Below, piece by piece: positions 15,949-24,624 of a stretch of DNA of 64,000 nucleotides. The position numbers and the translations under genes are program-made. The notes beneath the pieces were generated by a model. The model ran no database searches, was not told where the DNA came from, and saw only the letters and a list, made by a program, of their open reading frames with translations. The stretch comes from UBA11524 sp051883695. GTDB lineage: Bacteria; Bacillota; Clostridia; Christensenellales; Aristaeellaceae. The stretch covers positions 62,001-126,000 of the forward strand of contig JBJEUF010000092.1 in NCBI GenBank assembly GCA_051883695.1. Reading direction: 5' to 3'. The first letter of the stretch is position 1; each line of letters begins with the position of its first letter.

Positions 15949-16611
15949 ATGAAATTCACTGCCATTGATCTGGCACAATGGCCAAGAGGGTCCGTATTCT
16001 ACTATTTCTCGCAAATGGCGCCGACGGGCTATTCCCTGACCGTGGACATGGACGTGACACTTCTGGTCCGTCAGCTCAGGCAGATGGGCAGGAAGCTCTT
16101 CCCGACCTATCTGTGGCTCGTTACACGATGCATCAACAGACAGCCCGAGTTCAAGGTTGCCTATCAGAACGGTCAGCTGGGATACTATGATACCCTTACG
16201 CCGCTGTATGCAACACTTCATGAGGATGATCACACAATCTCCATGATGTGGACGGAGTATGACGAGGATTATCAGACCTTTTACAGGCGCTACATGGACA
16301 ATCAGGCTCAGTATGGCCGGCATCACGGCATTCTGTGCCAACCGCAGCTGCCGCCGGCCAATGCCTACACCGTATCCTGCGTGCCGTGGATATCCTTCAG
16401 GCACTTTGCGGTGCATGTGTATGAGAACAAGCCGTATTTCTTCCCGTCCATCGAGGCGGGCAAAATCGTGGAGACAGACGGACACATGCGGATGCCGCTG
16501 TCCATCACCTGCCACCACGCCACAACGGACGGATACCATGTCGCCAGATTCCTGGAGGAGCTGCAGGCCGAAATGGATCTATTCTCAATAGGAGGTGATG
16601 AGGACGAATAA
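15949..16611 (+). CDS. CatA-like O-acetyltransferase (chloramphenicol acetyltransferase family)
   Basis: A 220-residue protein matching type A chloramphenicol acetyltransferases. These are trimers that transfer acetyl from acetyl-CoA to the 3-hydroxyl of chloramphenicol. The catalytic histidine motif is CHHATTDGYHVARF near residues 191-204 (family H-H-x(3)-D-G). LFPTYLWLVTRCINRQPEFK near residue 45 and the central SCVPWISFRHFAVHV region are also typical. ATG 15949 follows AAGGAGG by eight bases. Many CatA-like proteins in commensals do not give resistance, so the substrate is unproven. Single gene between its own promoter and terminator, with no mobility genes next to it. Confidence 0.88.
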   Translation: MKFTAIDLAQWPRGSVFYYFSQMAPTGYSLTVDMDVTLLVRQLRQMGRKLFPTYLWLVTRCINRQPEFKVAYQNGQLGYYDTLTPLYATLHEDDHTISMMWTEYDEDYQTFYRRYMDNQAQYGRHHGILCQPQLPPANAYTVSCVPWISFRHFAVHVYENKPYFFPSIEAGKIVETDGHMRMPLSITCHHATTDGYHVARFLEELQAEMDLFSIGGDEDE

Positions 16612-16614
16612 AGA

Positions 16615-16649
16615 ACCGGGGCGGAAATGCGTATCCGTCCCGGTTTTAT
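16615..16649. terminator. Terminator between the CAT-like gene and nrdD
   Basis: ACCGGGGCGGA pairs with TCCGTCCCGGT around AATGCGTA and is followed by TTTAT. It lies between two convergent genes. Confidence 0.8.
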
Positions 16650-16656
16650 GATAGGT

Positions 16657-18981
16657 TTATTTCACGCCGTGCTTCACGCGGTCGCGTTCCTCGGCGCGCT
16701 TGGCGTTGTTGAAGCGATCCAGCGTACCGACCAGATAGCCGGTGATGCGGCGGATGCGCTCAAAGGGACGGCCTTCGTTCTCCCTGCGGTGGCAGTGGGG
16801 GCACTCATCGCCGATGATGCCGTTGTAGCCGCAGATCGGGTCGCGGTCAACGGGATGGTTGATGGAGCCGTAGCCGATGCCGCTGTCGTGCATGAAGCGC
16901 ACGATCTTCTCAAAGGCATCCAGGTTCTGCAGCGGATCGCCGTCCATCTCCACATAGGAGATATGGCCCGCGTTCGTCAGCGCGTGATAGGGTGCTTCGA
17001 TGCTCAGCTTGTGGAAGGCGCTGCAGGGGTAGTACACCGGCACGTGGAAGGAATTGGTGTAGTAATCGCGGTCGGTGACGCCCTCGATGACGCCGTACCG
17101 CTCGCGATCCATGCGGATGAAGCGGCCGGACAGCCCCTCGGCGGGGGTCGCGATCAGGGTGTAGTTGAGACCGGTCCGGGCGGACTGGCTGTCGCAGAAC
17201 TCGCGCATCGTGCGGATGATCCTGAGACCCAGCTGCTGGCTGACCTCGCTCTCGCCGTGGTGCTTGCCGGTCAGCGCCTTGAGCGCCTCCGCCAGACCGA
17301 TGAAGCCGATGGTCAGCGTGCCGTGCTTGAGCACCTCGCCGACCTCGTCCTCCCACGCCAGCTTCTCGGAATCAATCCACACGCCCTCGCCCATCAGGAA
17401 CGGGAAGTTCTTGACCTTCTTCTTGCTGATGATGGCGAAGCGCTCGTTCAGCTGATCGATGACTAGCTCCATCTTGGTCTGCAGCTCCTGGAAGAACCAG
17501 TCGATGTCGCCGTTGGCGCGGATGGCCAGGCGGGGCAGATTGATGGAGGTGAAGGACAGGTTGCCGCGGCGGGGCGCAATCTCGCGCTCGCGGTCGTAGA
17601 CGTTGCCCATCACGCGGGTGCGGCAGCCCATGTAGGCGATTTCCGTCTCGGGATGGCCGGGCTTGTAGTACTGCAGGTTGAAGGGCGCGTCCACAAAGGA
17701 GAAGTTCGGGAACAGCCGCTTGGCGCTGGTGCGGATGGCCAGACGGTACAGATCGTAGTTCGGCTCGCCCTCGTTGAAGTTGACGCCGGACTTGACGCGG
17801 AAAATCTGGATGGGGAAGATGGGCGTTTCGCCGCCGCCCAGGCCGGCCTCGGTGGCCAGCAGCACGTTCTTCATGACCAGACGGCCCTCGGGAGAGGTGT
17901 CCATACCGTAATTGATGGAGGAGAAGGGCACCTGCGCACCGGCGCGGCTGTTCATGGTGTTCAGGTTGTGAATCAGCGCCTCCATGGCCTGATAGGTGGC
18001 CTTGTCGGTCTCCTGCTCGGAGCGGCGCTGGGCGAAATCCAGGATGCGGTCCGCATCCGCCTCCAGGCCGATGGCGACCAGCTCCGCCCGGAGGGCGGCG
18101 CGGTGCTCGGGCTGCTCCTCCAGCGTGGGCGCCAGATCGCGCTCCTTCAGCGCGTCGATGAGCTGCGCGGCGAGCTCGTCCGCGTCCTCGCGGCCGGACA
18201 GCAGCTCCAGCGCGCGGGAGAGGTTCAGGCGATAGCGCTTGATGAACGTCTTTTTCACGCCGGGGGCCATGCCGTAATCGAAGTCCACGATGGCCTGACC
18301 GCCGTGCTGATCGTTCTGGTTGGCCTGAATGGCGATGCAGGCCAGCGCGGCGTAGGACGTGATGTCCATCGGCTCGCGCAGATAGCCGTGCCCGGTGGAG
18401 AAGCCGCCCTTGAACAGCGTCTTCAGCTCAATCTGGCAGCAGGTGGTGGTCAGGGTGTAGAAGTCCAGATCGTGAATGTGGATATCGCCCTCGCGGTGCG
18501 CCTCGGCAAAGCGGGGATCCATCACATAGGTCTCGTAGAACTGCTTCGCGCCCTCGGAGCCGAACTTGAGCATCGAGCCCATGGCGGTGTCGCCGTTGAT
18601 GTTGGCGTTTTCGCGCTTGATGTTGGAGTCAATCGCGTCCTTGAACACGATCTCCTCAAAGGTGCGCATCAGGCGCGTGTTCATCTCGCGCACGCGGCTG
18701 CGCTCGGCCCGGTAAAGGATGTAGGCCTTGGCGCTGCGGTGGAAGCCCTTGTCGATCAGCACCTTCTCGACGGTATCCTGCACCTGCTCGACGGTGGGGA
18801 TGCCGGAGATGCTCTCATCGTGCTCCATCATGTCGACGACGATGTCGGTCAGGTAGGCGCTGGTCTCGTGGCCCTTGGCGCTGCCGGAGGCCTGGAAGGC
18901 GGCGAAGATGGCATGCTCGATCTTGCTGCGGTCGAAGGCCACCTCGCGGCCGTCGCGCTTGCGGATGCTGACGATACTCAT
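16657..18981 (-). CDS. nrdD: Anaerobic ribonucleoside-triphosphate reductase (class III)
   Basis: Reduces NTPs to dNTPs without oxygen, using a glycyl radical and formate. At 774 residues it has an N-terminal ATP-cone regulatory domain (MSIVSIRKRDGREVAFDRSK; then VEQVQDTVEKVLIDKGFHRS). The core barrel includes FSTGHGYLREP and GAQVPFSSINYG. A C-terminal zinc site, CGYNGIIGDECPHCH, precedes the glycyl-radical motif RRITGYLVGTLDRFNN, with the radical at about Gly748. ATG 18981 follows AGGAGG. The activase gene nrdG, often adjacent, is not in this window. Two NrdR-type boxes lie upstream. Confidence 0.96.
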   Translation of the reverse strand: MSIVSIRKRDGREVAFDRSKIEHAIFAAFQASGSAKGHETSAYLTDIVVDMMEHDESISGIPTVEQVQDTVEKVLIDKGFHRSAKAYILYRAERSRVREMNTRLMRTFEEIVFKDAIDSNIKRENANINGDTAMGSMLKFGSEGAKQFYETYVMDPRFAEAHREGDIHIHDLDFYTLTTTCCQIELKTLFKGGFSTGHGYLREPMDITSYAALACIAIQANQNDQHGGQAIVDFDYGMAPGVKKTFIKRYRLNLSRALELLSGREDADELAAQLIDALKERDLAPTLEEQPEHRAALRAELVAIGLEADADRILDFAQRRSEQETDKATYQAMEALIHNLNTMNSRAGAQVPFSSINYGMDTSPEGRLVMKNVLLATEAGLGGGETPIFPIQIFRVKSGVNFNEGEPNYDLYRLAIRTSAKRLFPNFSFVDAPFNLQYYKPGHPETEIAYMGCRTRVMGNVYDREREIAPRRGNLSFTSINLPRLAIRANGDIDWFFQELQTKMELVIDQLNERFAIISKKKVKNFPFLMGEGVWIDSEKLAWEDEVGEVLKHGTLTIGFIGLAEALKALTGKHHGESEVSQQLGLRIIRTMREFCDSQSARTGLNYTLIATPAEGLSGRFIRMDRERYGVIEGVTDRDYYTNSFHVPVYYPCSAFHKLSIEAPYHALTNAGHISYVEMDGDPLQNLDAFEKIVRFMHDSGIGYGSINHPVDRDPICGYNGIIGDECPHCHRRENEGRPFERIRRITGYLVGTLDRFNNAKRAEERDRVKHGVK

Positions 18982-19101
18982 GTGTATTCTCCTCCTGAAG
19001 CGATGCGGACAGCCTCTGTCCAGTGCCCGGTACAGACGCCTGAAACGCCTCGCAGCGCCCTTGCGGGGCTGCTGACGGGTCATCGGTGCCTGCAGCGTAT
19101 C

Positions 19102-19149
19102 ATCGCATAAATTGTGTTTATGGGCGACAATGGAAACTATATCTTGTGT
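19102..19149 (-). promoter_or_regulatory. Tandem NrdR-type operator of nrdD
   Basis: Two 16-base boxes ending in TTGTGT, at 19102-19117 (ATCGCATAAATTGTGT) and 19134-19149 (AAACTATATCTTGTGT). They are offset by exactly 32 bases, about three helical turns, as is usual for NrdR pairs. Box 2 is the better match to the known ACAC-W-A-TATA-type palindrome. Both lie downstream of the predicted start site, in the untranslated leader. NrdR is the ATP/dATP-sensing repressor of reductase genes; its gene is not in this window. Confidence 0.75.
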
Positions 19150-19170
19150 GTTTCTTGGACGACGGTAGCC

Positions 19171-19200
19171 ATTATAGACCCTGTTCGCCTTTCTTGTCAA
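19171..19200 (-). promoter_or_regulatory. Sigma-A promoter of nrdD
   Basis: On the minus strand TTGACA (19200-19195), an 18-base spacer and TATAAT (19176-19171), both consensus hexamers. Transcription would begin near 19164, leaving a leader of about 180 bases. Confidence 0.8.
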
Positions 19201-19264
19201 TGTCTATTCTGGCAGAAATCTGCGACATGTGTGCCGAAGGTGGCGCGAACCCTTGTGATTACTG

Positions 19265-19294
19265 AATCTGAAAATTTCTGGCAATTTTCAGATT
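19265..19294. repeat. AT-rich 12-base inverted repeat upstream of nrdD
   Basis: AATCTGAAAATT (19265-19276) and AATTTTCAGATT (19283-19294) are perfect inverted arms around TCTGGC. It is unusually AT-rich for this genome and has no T tract. It sits 65 bases upstream of the nrdD -35, in a gap of about 470 bases between nrdD and the antiporter operon. Confidence 0.6.
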
Positions 19295-19395
19295 TCCTGA
19301 TACCTACCCCCGTATGGGGACATTTCGGGAAAAACGGGTATGTTTTGGGAGAAATGATGGGAATGACCTGACGGGTCAGAGGACAAACAGGCACA

Positions 19396-19428
19396 GAAAG
19401 GGCTGTCCCCGCGAAACGGAGACAGCCG
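19396..19428 (-). terminator. Terminator of the Mrp-type operon
   Basis: On the minus strand GGCTGTCTCC pairs with GGGGACAGCC around GTTTCGC, followed by CTTTCTGT. It lies 25 bases beyond the last gene's stop. Confidence 0.75.
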
Positions 19429-19452
19429 TAACAACACAAGATATGGGGATCC

Positions 19453-21564
19453 TCAGCGCATGAGATACAAGCAGGTGAGCAGCAAGCCGATGCACAGCAG
19501 CAGGAGTCCGAAGGATACGCTGACCGTGAGGGTGCGGGTGTCCTCCTTGATCTCGTGCCAGCTGGCGGCCAGGACGTACTCGAAGTCGGTGCGCATGGGC
19601 CTGCGGCGCAGGAGCGTGCAGTTCAGCAGCCTTGCAAGGGCGTTGAGCGCTTTGCCCAGCGCGTAGGTGACGGGCGTGCCCACGGGGATCGCCTTGCGGG
19701 TACGGCGCTTGCTGAAGACGGTGCGGCGCCCCAGCAGGACAAGGTTCTCCGGCAGCTCCGCGAAGAAGCGAATCACGCCGGTCACAATGCCGGGGATGAC
19801 CACCTTCACCAGCCTGCTGTCGGGCAGCCGGGCCAGAGTGCCGACGACCAGATCGGCGGCACCGGGCAGCACCTTCAGCAGCAGGGGACGGTAGACCAGC
19901 TCCTCCAGATCGAGCTTTGAGGGCCAGCGGTTGAGGTATTTGCCCTTGCGCATCAGCAGGGGACGGACGATCAGCAGGTATGCCGCAAGACCGATGGAAA
20001 TCGAAATCGCCGCGCCCTCCAGATTTTCCAGGGAGAAGTAGGCAATGGTATGTTCGACCGTGTGCTGCCCGAAGAAGGATGCGGACTGCGCGCCCAGATA
20101 GCCGAGGGTGTGTTCCGGCAGCACGCCGAGGACGGGCAGGACAATGGCGCTGGCGAGGATCGCGAAGGCGCTCAGCGGGCGCATGTATCGGCGCTGGCTG
20201 TCATACTCCTCCTGCCGCGTCGGGTTCTTCTGCCAGAACAGGCAGATGTACAGCTTGATCATGTAGGCCACGGTCAGACCGCCGCTGATGAGGAAGAGGA
20301 TTTCCGCCGCCTTGTAGGGCATCCAGGCAAGGCCGTGCTCCTGATTGTGGGCGATCAGCTCGAGGATTGCTTCATGCAGGAGGCTCTTGCTGTTGTAGCC
20401 GCTGCCGATGGGCGGGATGCAGGCGATGGAGGTCGCCCCGAGGAAGAAGGCGATGTGCAGCAGGGGCTTTCTCCGGCCAAAGCCGCGAATCTCGTTCAGG
20501 TCAAGGGCGTGGGCGTTCATGTAGACCACGCCGGCGCACATGAACAGCACCAGCTTGATCAGCGAGTGATTCGCCATGTGCATCACCGTGCCGTAGGCGG
20601 CCAGACTGCCGTGCTCCCCCAGCAGCACCATCATGGACAGGCCCACGGCGATGAAGCCGACCTGACTCATGGAGGAGCAGGCGAGGGTACGCTTGAGGTC
20701 TGTGGAGAACAGCGCCAGCAGCGCGCCCAGGAACATCGTGATGCAGGCGAGCACCAGCAGCGCGTTGCCAAAGGCGGCATTGCCGGGCATCAGGCGGCTG
20801 CAGATGACGATCAGGCCAAAGATGCCGGACTTGGTCAGGATGCCGGAGAGCAGCGCGGAGGCCGGCGCAGGGGCAACCGGGTGCGCCTTGGGCAGCCAGA
20901 TGTGTACCGGGAACATGCCGGCCTTGCCTGCAAAGCCCACCAGCGTCAGCCAGGAGGCGACGGTCAGGATGGGCTGATCGCCCGCAGCCGCCATGGCCTC
21001 CCGCAATCCGTCAAAGGACAGCGTGCCGAGCTGATCGTAGAGCAGGAACAGGCCCATCAGGGTCGTCAGACCGCCGATGACCGCCACGGCCAGATAGGTG
21101 TTGGAGGCTTTGAGCGCACCGGGCGTTTCTTCCTGCGCAACCCAGACGTAGCTGGTGAAGGACATGATTTCAAAGAAAATGAAGGTGGTGTACAGGTCAT
21201 CGGAGAGGAACACGCCCAGCGTCGCACCCAGCGTCATCAGGTTGAAGAAGCTGTAGCGGGTGCGCGCGTGCCCATGGCTCATGTAATCCGGGGTGAAGAA
21301 GCCGGTCATCATCCACATGAAGGAAGCGACGCAGCAGTACAGCGCCCGGAAGCCGTCGGCCTTCAGGTACAGGCCGAAGCCGCAGAAGGCGGGGACGGTA
21401 TACGTGCCGCCGTCCTGCACGGCAACCAGCACGCACAGGCCGAAGACCACCGCGCCCGTGAGGCTCACCAAGCCGTCCCGCAGGGCGTGGCTTTCCCGAC
21501 CGGCGACGACGGCAACCAGCGCCATCGCCATCGGCAGGAGGATCAATACCGGAAGCAATGCCAT
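19453..21564 (-). CDS. NuoL/MrpA-like antiporter subunit, last gene of the Mrp-type operon
   Basis: A 703-residue membrane protein with about 16 helices, of the ND5/NuoL-MrpA class that conducts protons or sodium. Core signatures are GFAGKAGMFPVHIWLPKAHP near residue 212, APASALLSGILTKSGIFGL, and KRTLACSSMSQVGFI with its channel lysine, plus histidines in MHMANHSLIKLVLFM. The C-terminal ~200 residues form a hydrophilic region and a last helix, in place of the long lateral helix of NuoL. It lacks the MbhD and MbhE domains that a complete MrpA carries; these are encoded upstream as separate parts. Ribosome site AAGGAGG. Confidence 0.85.
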   Translation of the reverse strand: MALLPVLILLPMAMALVAVVAGRESHALRDGLVSLTGAVVFGLCVLVAVQDGGTYTVPAFCGFGLYLKADGFRALYCCVASFMWMMTGFFTPDYMSHGHARTRYSFFNLMTLGATLGVFLSDDLYTTFIFFEIMSFTSYVWVAQEETPGALKASNTYLAVAVIGGLTTLMGLFLLYDQLGTLSFDGLREAMAAAGDQPILTVASWLTLVGFAGKAGMFPVHIWLPKAHPVAPAPASALLSGILTKSGIFGLIVICSRLMPGNAAFGNALLVLACITMFLGALLALFSTDLKRTLACSSMSQVGFIAVGLSMMVLLGEHGSLAAYGTVMHMANHSLIKLVLFMCAGVVYMNAHALDLNEIRGFGRRKPLLHIAFFLGATSIACIPPIGSGYNSKSLLHEAILELIAHNQEHGLAWMPYKAAEILFLISGGLTVAYMIKLYICLFWQKNPTRQEEYDSQRRYMRPLSAFAILASAIVLPVLGVLPEHTLGYLGAQSASFFGQHTVEHTIAYFSLENLEGAAISISIGLAAYLLIVRPLLMRKGKYLNRWPSKLDLEELVYRPLLLKVLPGAADLVVGTLARLPDSRLVKVVIPGIVTGVIRFFAELPENLVLLGRRTVFSKRRTRKAIPVGTPVTYALGKALNALARLLNCTLLRRRPMRTDFEYVLAASWHEIKEDTRTLTVSVSFGLLLLCIGLLLTCLYLMR

Positions 21565-21582
21565 AAACCAGATCCTCCTTTC

Positions 21583-23055
21583 TTACTGGATCAGCCCGGA
21601 GGCCACGCCGCGCAGGAAGGTCACCAGCGGCTGGGACCACAGGCCCAGCGCCACGATGGCGACGCACAGGATCACCAGCGGCAGCTTCATCTGCCAGCCG
21701 GGATCGCGGTTGAAGCCCTCAAGGCCCGCCGTATCCGCGTTCAGCGGACGGCCGTACATCGGCAGCACCACGGTGAAGAGGTACACAGCCGTCAGCACGG
21801 CGGAGATAATCAGCGCGATCACCGCCACCGTGCCCATCACAAGGCCGCTGTCGGCGGCGGCGGTCAGCAGATTCCACTTGCTCACGAAGCCGGACAGGGG
21901 AGGAACGCCGGTCAGCGCGACGCTGCCCACCAGGAAGGCGCCGCAGGTCAGCGGCATCACCCTGCCAAAGCCGCGCAGATCCTGGACGTACTCCTTGCCC
22001 GTGCGCACCAGAATCGCACCGGCACAGTAGAACAGGGTGATCTTGATGACGCCGTGGATGATGAGATGGCTCAGGCTGCCGACCATGCCGCCCTCGGTCA
22101 TCAGGGCCGCGCCCATGAGCATGTAGGACAGGTTGGAGATGGTCGACCAGGCCAGACGGCGCTTGAAGTGCTGCTCCCGCACGGCCATTGTGGAGCCGAA
22201 GACGATGGTGAAGCAGGCGAGGGCCAGCACAATCGTCTGGGCCCAGGTGCCGTAGAGATTGTCCATGCCGAAGGAATAGTAGATCAGGCGAAGCACCGCG
22301 AAGGCGCCCGCGTTGACCACGGCAACCGCGTGCAGCAGCGCCGTCACCGGGGTGGGCGCGACGGAGGCGGCGGGCAGCCAGGCGTGCATCGGGAAGAGCG
22401 CTGCCTTGGTGCCGAAGCCGATGAAGGCCAGCACGAACACCGTCAGCAGCAGCCCGCCGCGCTGGCTCATCAGCTCCTGCGTCACCACGCCGCCCAGCGT
22501 GAAGTCCGTTGTCCCGGCCAGGGAAATCAGCACCACCAGCGCGATGAAGGCAAACGCTGCGCCGGTGATGGAGTAGGTGAGGTACTTGCGGCCTGCGCGG
22601 ATGGACATCGCGTCCTTCTTGTGAATCACAAGGGGCAGCGTGACCAGCGTCAGGCACTCATAGAACACATAGAGGGTGAACAGGTTGCCGGCAAAGGCGA
22701 TGGCCAGCGTCACGGCGTAGGACATGGTGTACCACATGAAGAAGGCGTTTTCGCGCTCCTCGTGGTGCATGTACTCAAAGCCGTACAGGCTGGCGATGGG
22801 CCACAGCAGGCTCACCAGACCGGCGAACACGCAGCTCATGCCGTCCACGCGGAACATCAGCGGCAGCTTGTCCGTCAGGTAATAGGGCACGAAGGGCTCC
22901 TCCGTGCGGGAGAGCAGCACCGTCCACACCAGCAGGGAGGTGGCGATGACCACCGCCTCCACGTAGATGCCACGGGCCTTGGCCGTTTTCGGGCGGATGA
23001 CGCCCAGCAGTGCGCCGCCCACGAGCGGGACGAGCAGCGTCAGCAAGATCAGCAT
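21583..23055 (-). CDS. NuoM/N-like antiporter subunit (third copy)
   Basis: A 490-residue, roughly 14-helix protein of the proton-conducting transporter family. It has GFGTKAALFPMHAWLPAASV near residue 210 and PTPVTALLHAVAVVNAGAF, followed by FKRRLAWSTISNLSYML with the second channel lysine/arginine region. It differs from its neighbours in having A-A-S in place of A-H-P after the W-L-P motif, so it is a diverged paralogue. It lies between two similar genes with gaps of 12 and 18 bases and an AAGGAGG ribosome site. Function within the complex is inferred from context. Confidence 0.85.
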   Translation of the reverse strand: MLILLTLLVPLVGGALLGVIRPKTAKARGIYVEAVVIATSLLVWTVLLSRTEEPFVPYYLTDKLPLMFRVDGMSCVFAGLVSLLWPIASLYGFEYMHHEERENAFFMWYTMSYAVTLAIAFAGNLFTLYVFYECLTLVTLPLVIHKKDAMSIRAGRKYLTYSITGAAFAFIALVVLISLAGTTDFTLGGVVTQELMSQRGGLLLTVFVLAFIGFGTKAALFPMHAWLPAASVAPTPVTALLHAVAVVNAGAFAVLRLIYYSFGMDNLYGTWAQTIVLALACFTIVFGSTMAVREQHFKRRLAWSTISNLSYMLMGAALMTEGGMVGSLSHLIIHGVIKITLFYCAGAILVRTGKEYVQDLRGFGRVMPLTCGAFLVGSVALTGVPPLSGFVSKWNLLTAAADSGLVMGTVAVIALIISAVLTAVYLFTVVLPMYGRPLNADTAGLEGFNRDPGWQMKLPLVILCVAIVALGLWSQPLVTFLRGVASGLIQ

Positions 23056-23067
23056 CGTCGCGCCTCC

Positions 23068-24543
23068 TTACAGCGTGGGCATCAGCACGCTGGCCAGGTT
23101 CCCGAACAGCTCCGTCAGCGCGCCGGGGAAGGCGCCCAGCGCCACGCTCCGCACCACCAGCACCAGCATCGGGATCAGCATGGACCAGGGCACGTCGTCC
23201 CGCTCCGTATGCGGATCGCCCTTGAAGAAGGCTGCCGAAACAACGGGCATCAGGTATCCGGCGGTCAGCAGCGCGGAGGTCAGCAGCACCACCGGGCCCA
23301 ACCAGGTGAAGAAGGACGCAACGCCCGTCGCGGCCAGGCTGCCCTGCGCCAGATACCACTTGCTGATGAAGCCCATGCAGGGCGGAATGCCGATCAGGCC
23401 GAGGCTCGCCACGGTGAAGCAGCCCATCGTCACGGGCATCCTGCGGCCCACGCCCGTCAGATCGCGCACATCGGTCTTTTCGGTCTTGAGGATGATCGCA
23501 CCGGCGGACATGAACAGCGTGTCCTTGACCAGGGAGTGGCAGACCACATGCAGCAGCGCGCCCACGAAGCCTGCGGGGGTCAGCGTGGACAGGCCGAAGA
23601 GGATGTAGCTCACCTGAGAAACGGAGGACCAGGCCAGGCGGCGCTTCAGGTGATTTTCCCGCAGCGCCAGCAGGGAGCCGGTAAAGACCGTCAGCAGCGT
23701 CAGGGACATGAAGGCCGTCTGCACCCAGCTGCCGCGCAGGAAGTCCGCGCCGAGGTAGCAGAACAGCAGACGCGTCACGCCCAGCACACCGGCCTTGGTG
23801 ATCACGCCGGAAAGCACGGCGGAAGCGGGCGAGGGCGCGGCAGGGTGCGCGGTGGGCAGCCAGCCGTGCAGCGGGAACAGACCCGCCTTGGCGCCAAAGC
23901 CCATCAGCATCAGCAGCGAGAAGGTCAGCACGAGGCCCTCGTGACCGGCGACCTTCTCCATATCCAGCACGCCGCCGACCCGGAAGGAGAAATCCGTCAC
24001 ATAGGGGCTGAGGACGAACACGCCAAGCAGCACCAGCGACGCGCCCAGCACCGAGTAGATCAGGTACTTCAGGCCCGCCGCGACGGACTCCTTTTTGCCG
24101 GAGTGCATCACCATGGGCATGGTCAGAAGCGTCATGCCCTCAAAAAACATGTAGAAGGTGATGATGCTGCCGGAGAAGCACAGGCCCATCAGGATGCCCA
24201 GGCTGATGAGGTAGAGCGCGTAATAGCGCTGCTCCTTGCCCTCGTGCGCCATATAATGGAAGGAATACAGTCCCGCGACCGTCCACACGAATGCCATCAC
24301 GCAGGCGAAGATCTTGCCCAGCGTATCGGCGTGGAGGAAGATGGGCAGCGAATCGGACAGGGTGAAGAGGGTCAGCGTCAGCTCGGGCTGGCACAGCACG
24401 GGAAGGAGCAGCCCCACCGTCGCCACCAGCGCGACAACCGTCAGGAGGGTGCGGGCCTTCGGGGCCTTCAGCGCCGGGATCAGCAGCAGCATCAGGCCGC
24501 AGAGGACCGGCGTAAGGATCGGAAGAAGAAGCAGGAATGACAT
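23068..24543 (-). CDS. NuoM/N-like antiporter subunit (second copy)
   Basis: A 491-residue, roughly 14-helix membrane protein. Motifs include GFGAKAGLFPLHGWLPTAHP near residue 222, APSPASAVLSGVITKAGVLG, and LKRRLAWSSVSQVSYILFG. VCHSLVKDTLFMSAGAI holds the lysine and histidine typical of the later half channel. It is closest in style to MrpD/NuoN. It follows the mrpD gene by about 81 bases, the largest gap in the operon, with no terminator in the gap. It should be one of four ion-conducting subunits of the complex. Confidence 0.85.
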   Translation of the reverse strand: MSFLLLLPILTPVLCGLMLLLIPALKAPKARTLLTVVALVATVGLLLPVLCQPELTLTLFTLSDSLPIFLHADTLGKIFACVMAFVWTVAGLYSFHYMAHEGKEQRYYALYLISLGILMGLCFSGSIITFYMFFEGMTLLTMPMVMHSGKKESVAAGLKYLIYSVLGASLVLLGVFVLSPYVTDFSFRVGGVLDMEKVAGHEGLVLTFSLLMLMGFGAKAGLFPLHGWLPTAHPAAPSPASAVLSGVITKAGVLGVTRLLFCYLGADFLRGSWVQTAFMSLTLLTVFTGSLLALRENHLKRRLAWSSVSQVSYILFGLSTLTPAGFVGALLHVVCHSLVKDTLFMSAGAIILKTEKTDVRDLTGVGRRMPVTMGCFTVASLGLIGIPPCMGFISKWYLAQGSLAATGVASFFTWLGPVVLLTSALLTAGYLMPVVSAAFFKGDPHTERDDVPWSMLIPMLVLVVRSVALGAFPGALTELFGNLASVLMPTL

Positions 24544-24624
24544 GGCTTGTATGCCTCCTATGTAGTCTTGGGAAACTGTGAACCATTGCGGCGGAGCGGG
24601 TTGCCGGATGATTCAGAGGTTTTC

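Noticed and set aside
15949..16611. CAT-like gene as a recently acquired resistance cassette
   Set aside because: It has a native-looking promoter and terminator, no mobility genes, and base use like its neighbours; chromosomal CatA-like genes are common in Clostridia.
18982..19452. nrdG or nrdR gene near nrdD
   Set aside because: No reading frame with the radical-SAM cysteines of NrdG or the zinc-ribbon of NrdR occurs in this gap or the neighbouring genes.
20050..24540. An unbroken plus-strand frame of about 1,500 codons opposite the antiporter genes
   Set aside because: Its protein is rich in His, Gln, Arg and Gly with no domain, and it is antisense to three well-supported membrane protein genes. 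It is an artefact of GC-rich codon use.
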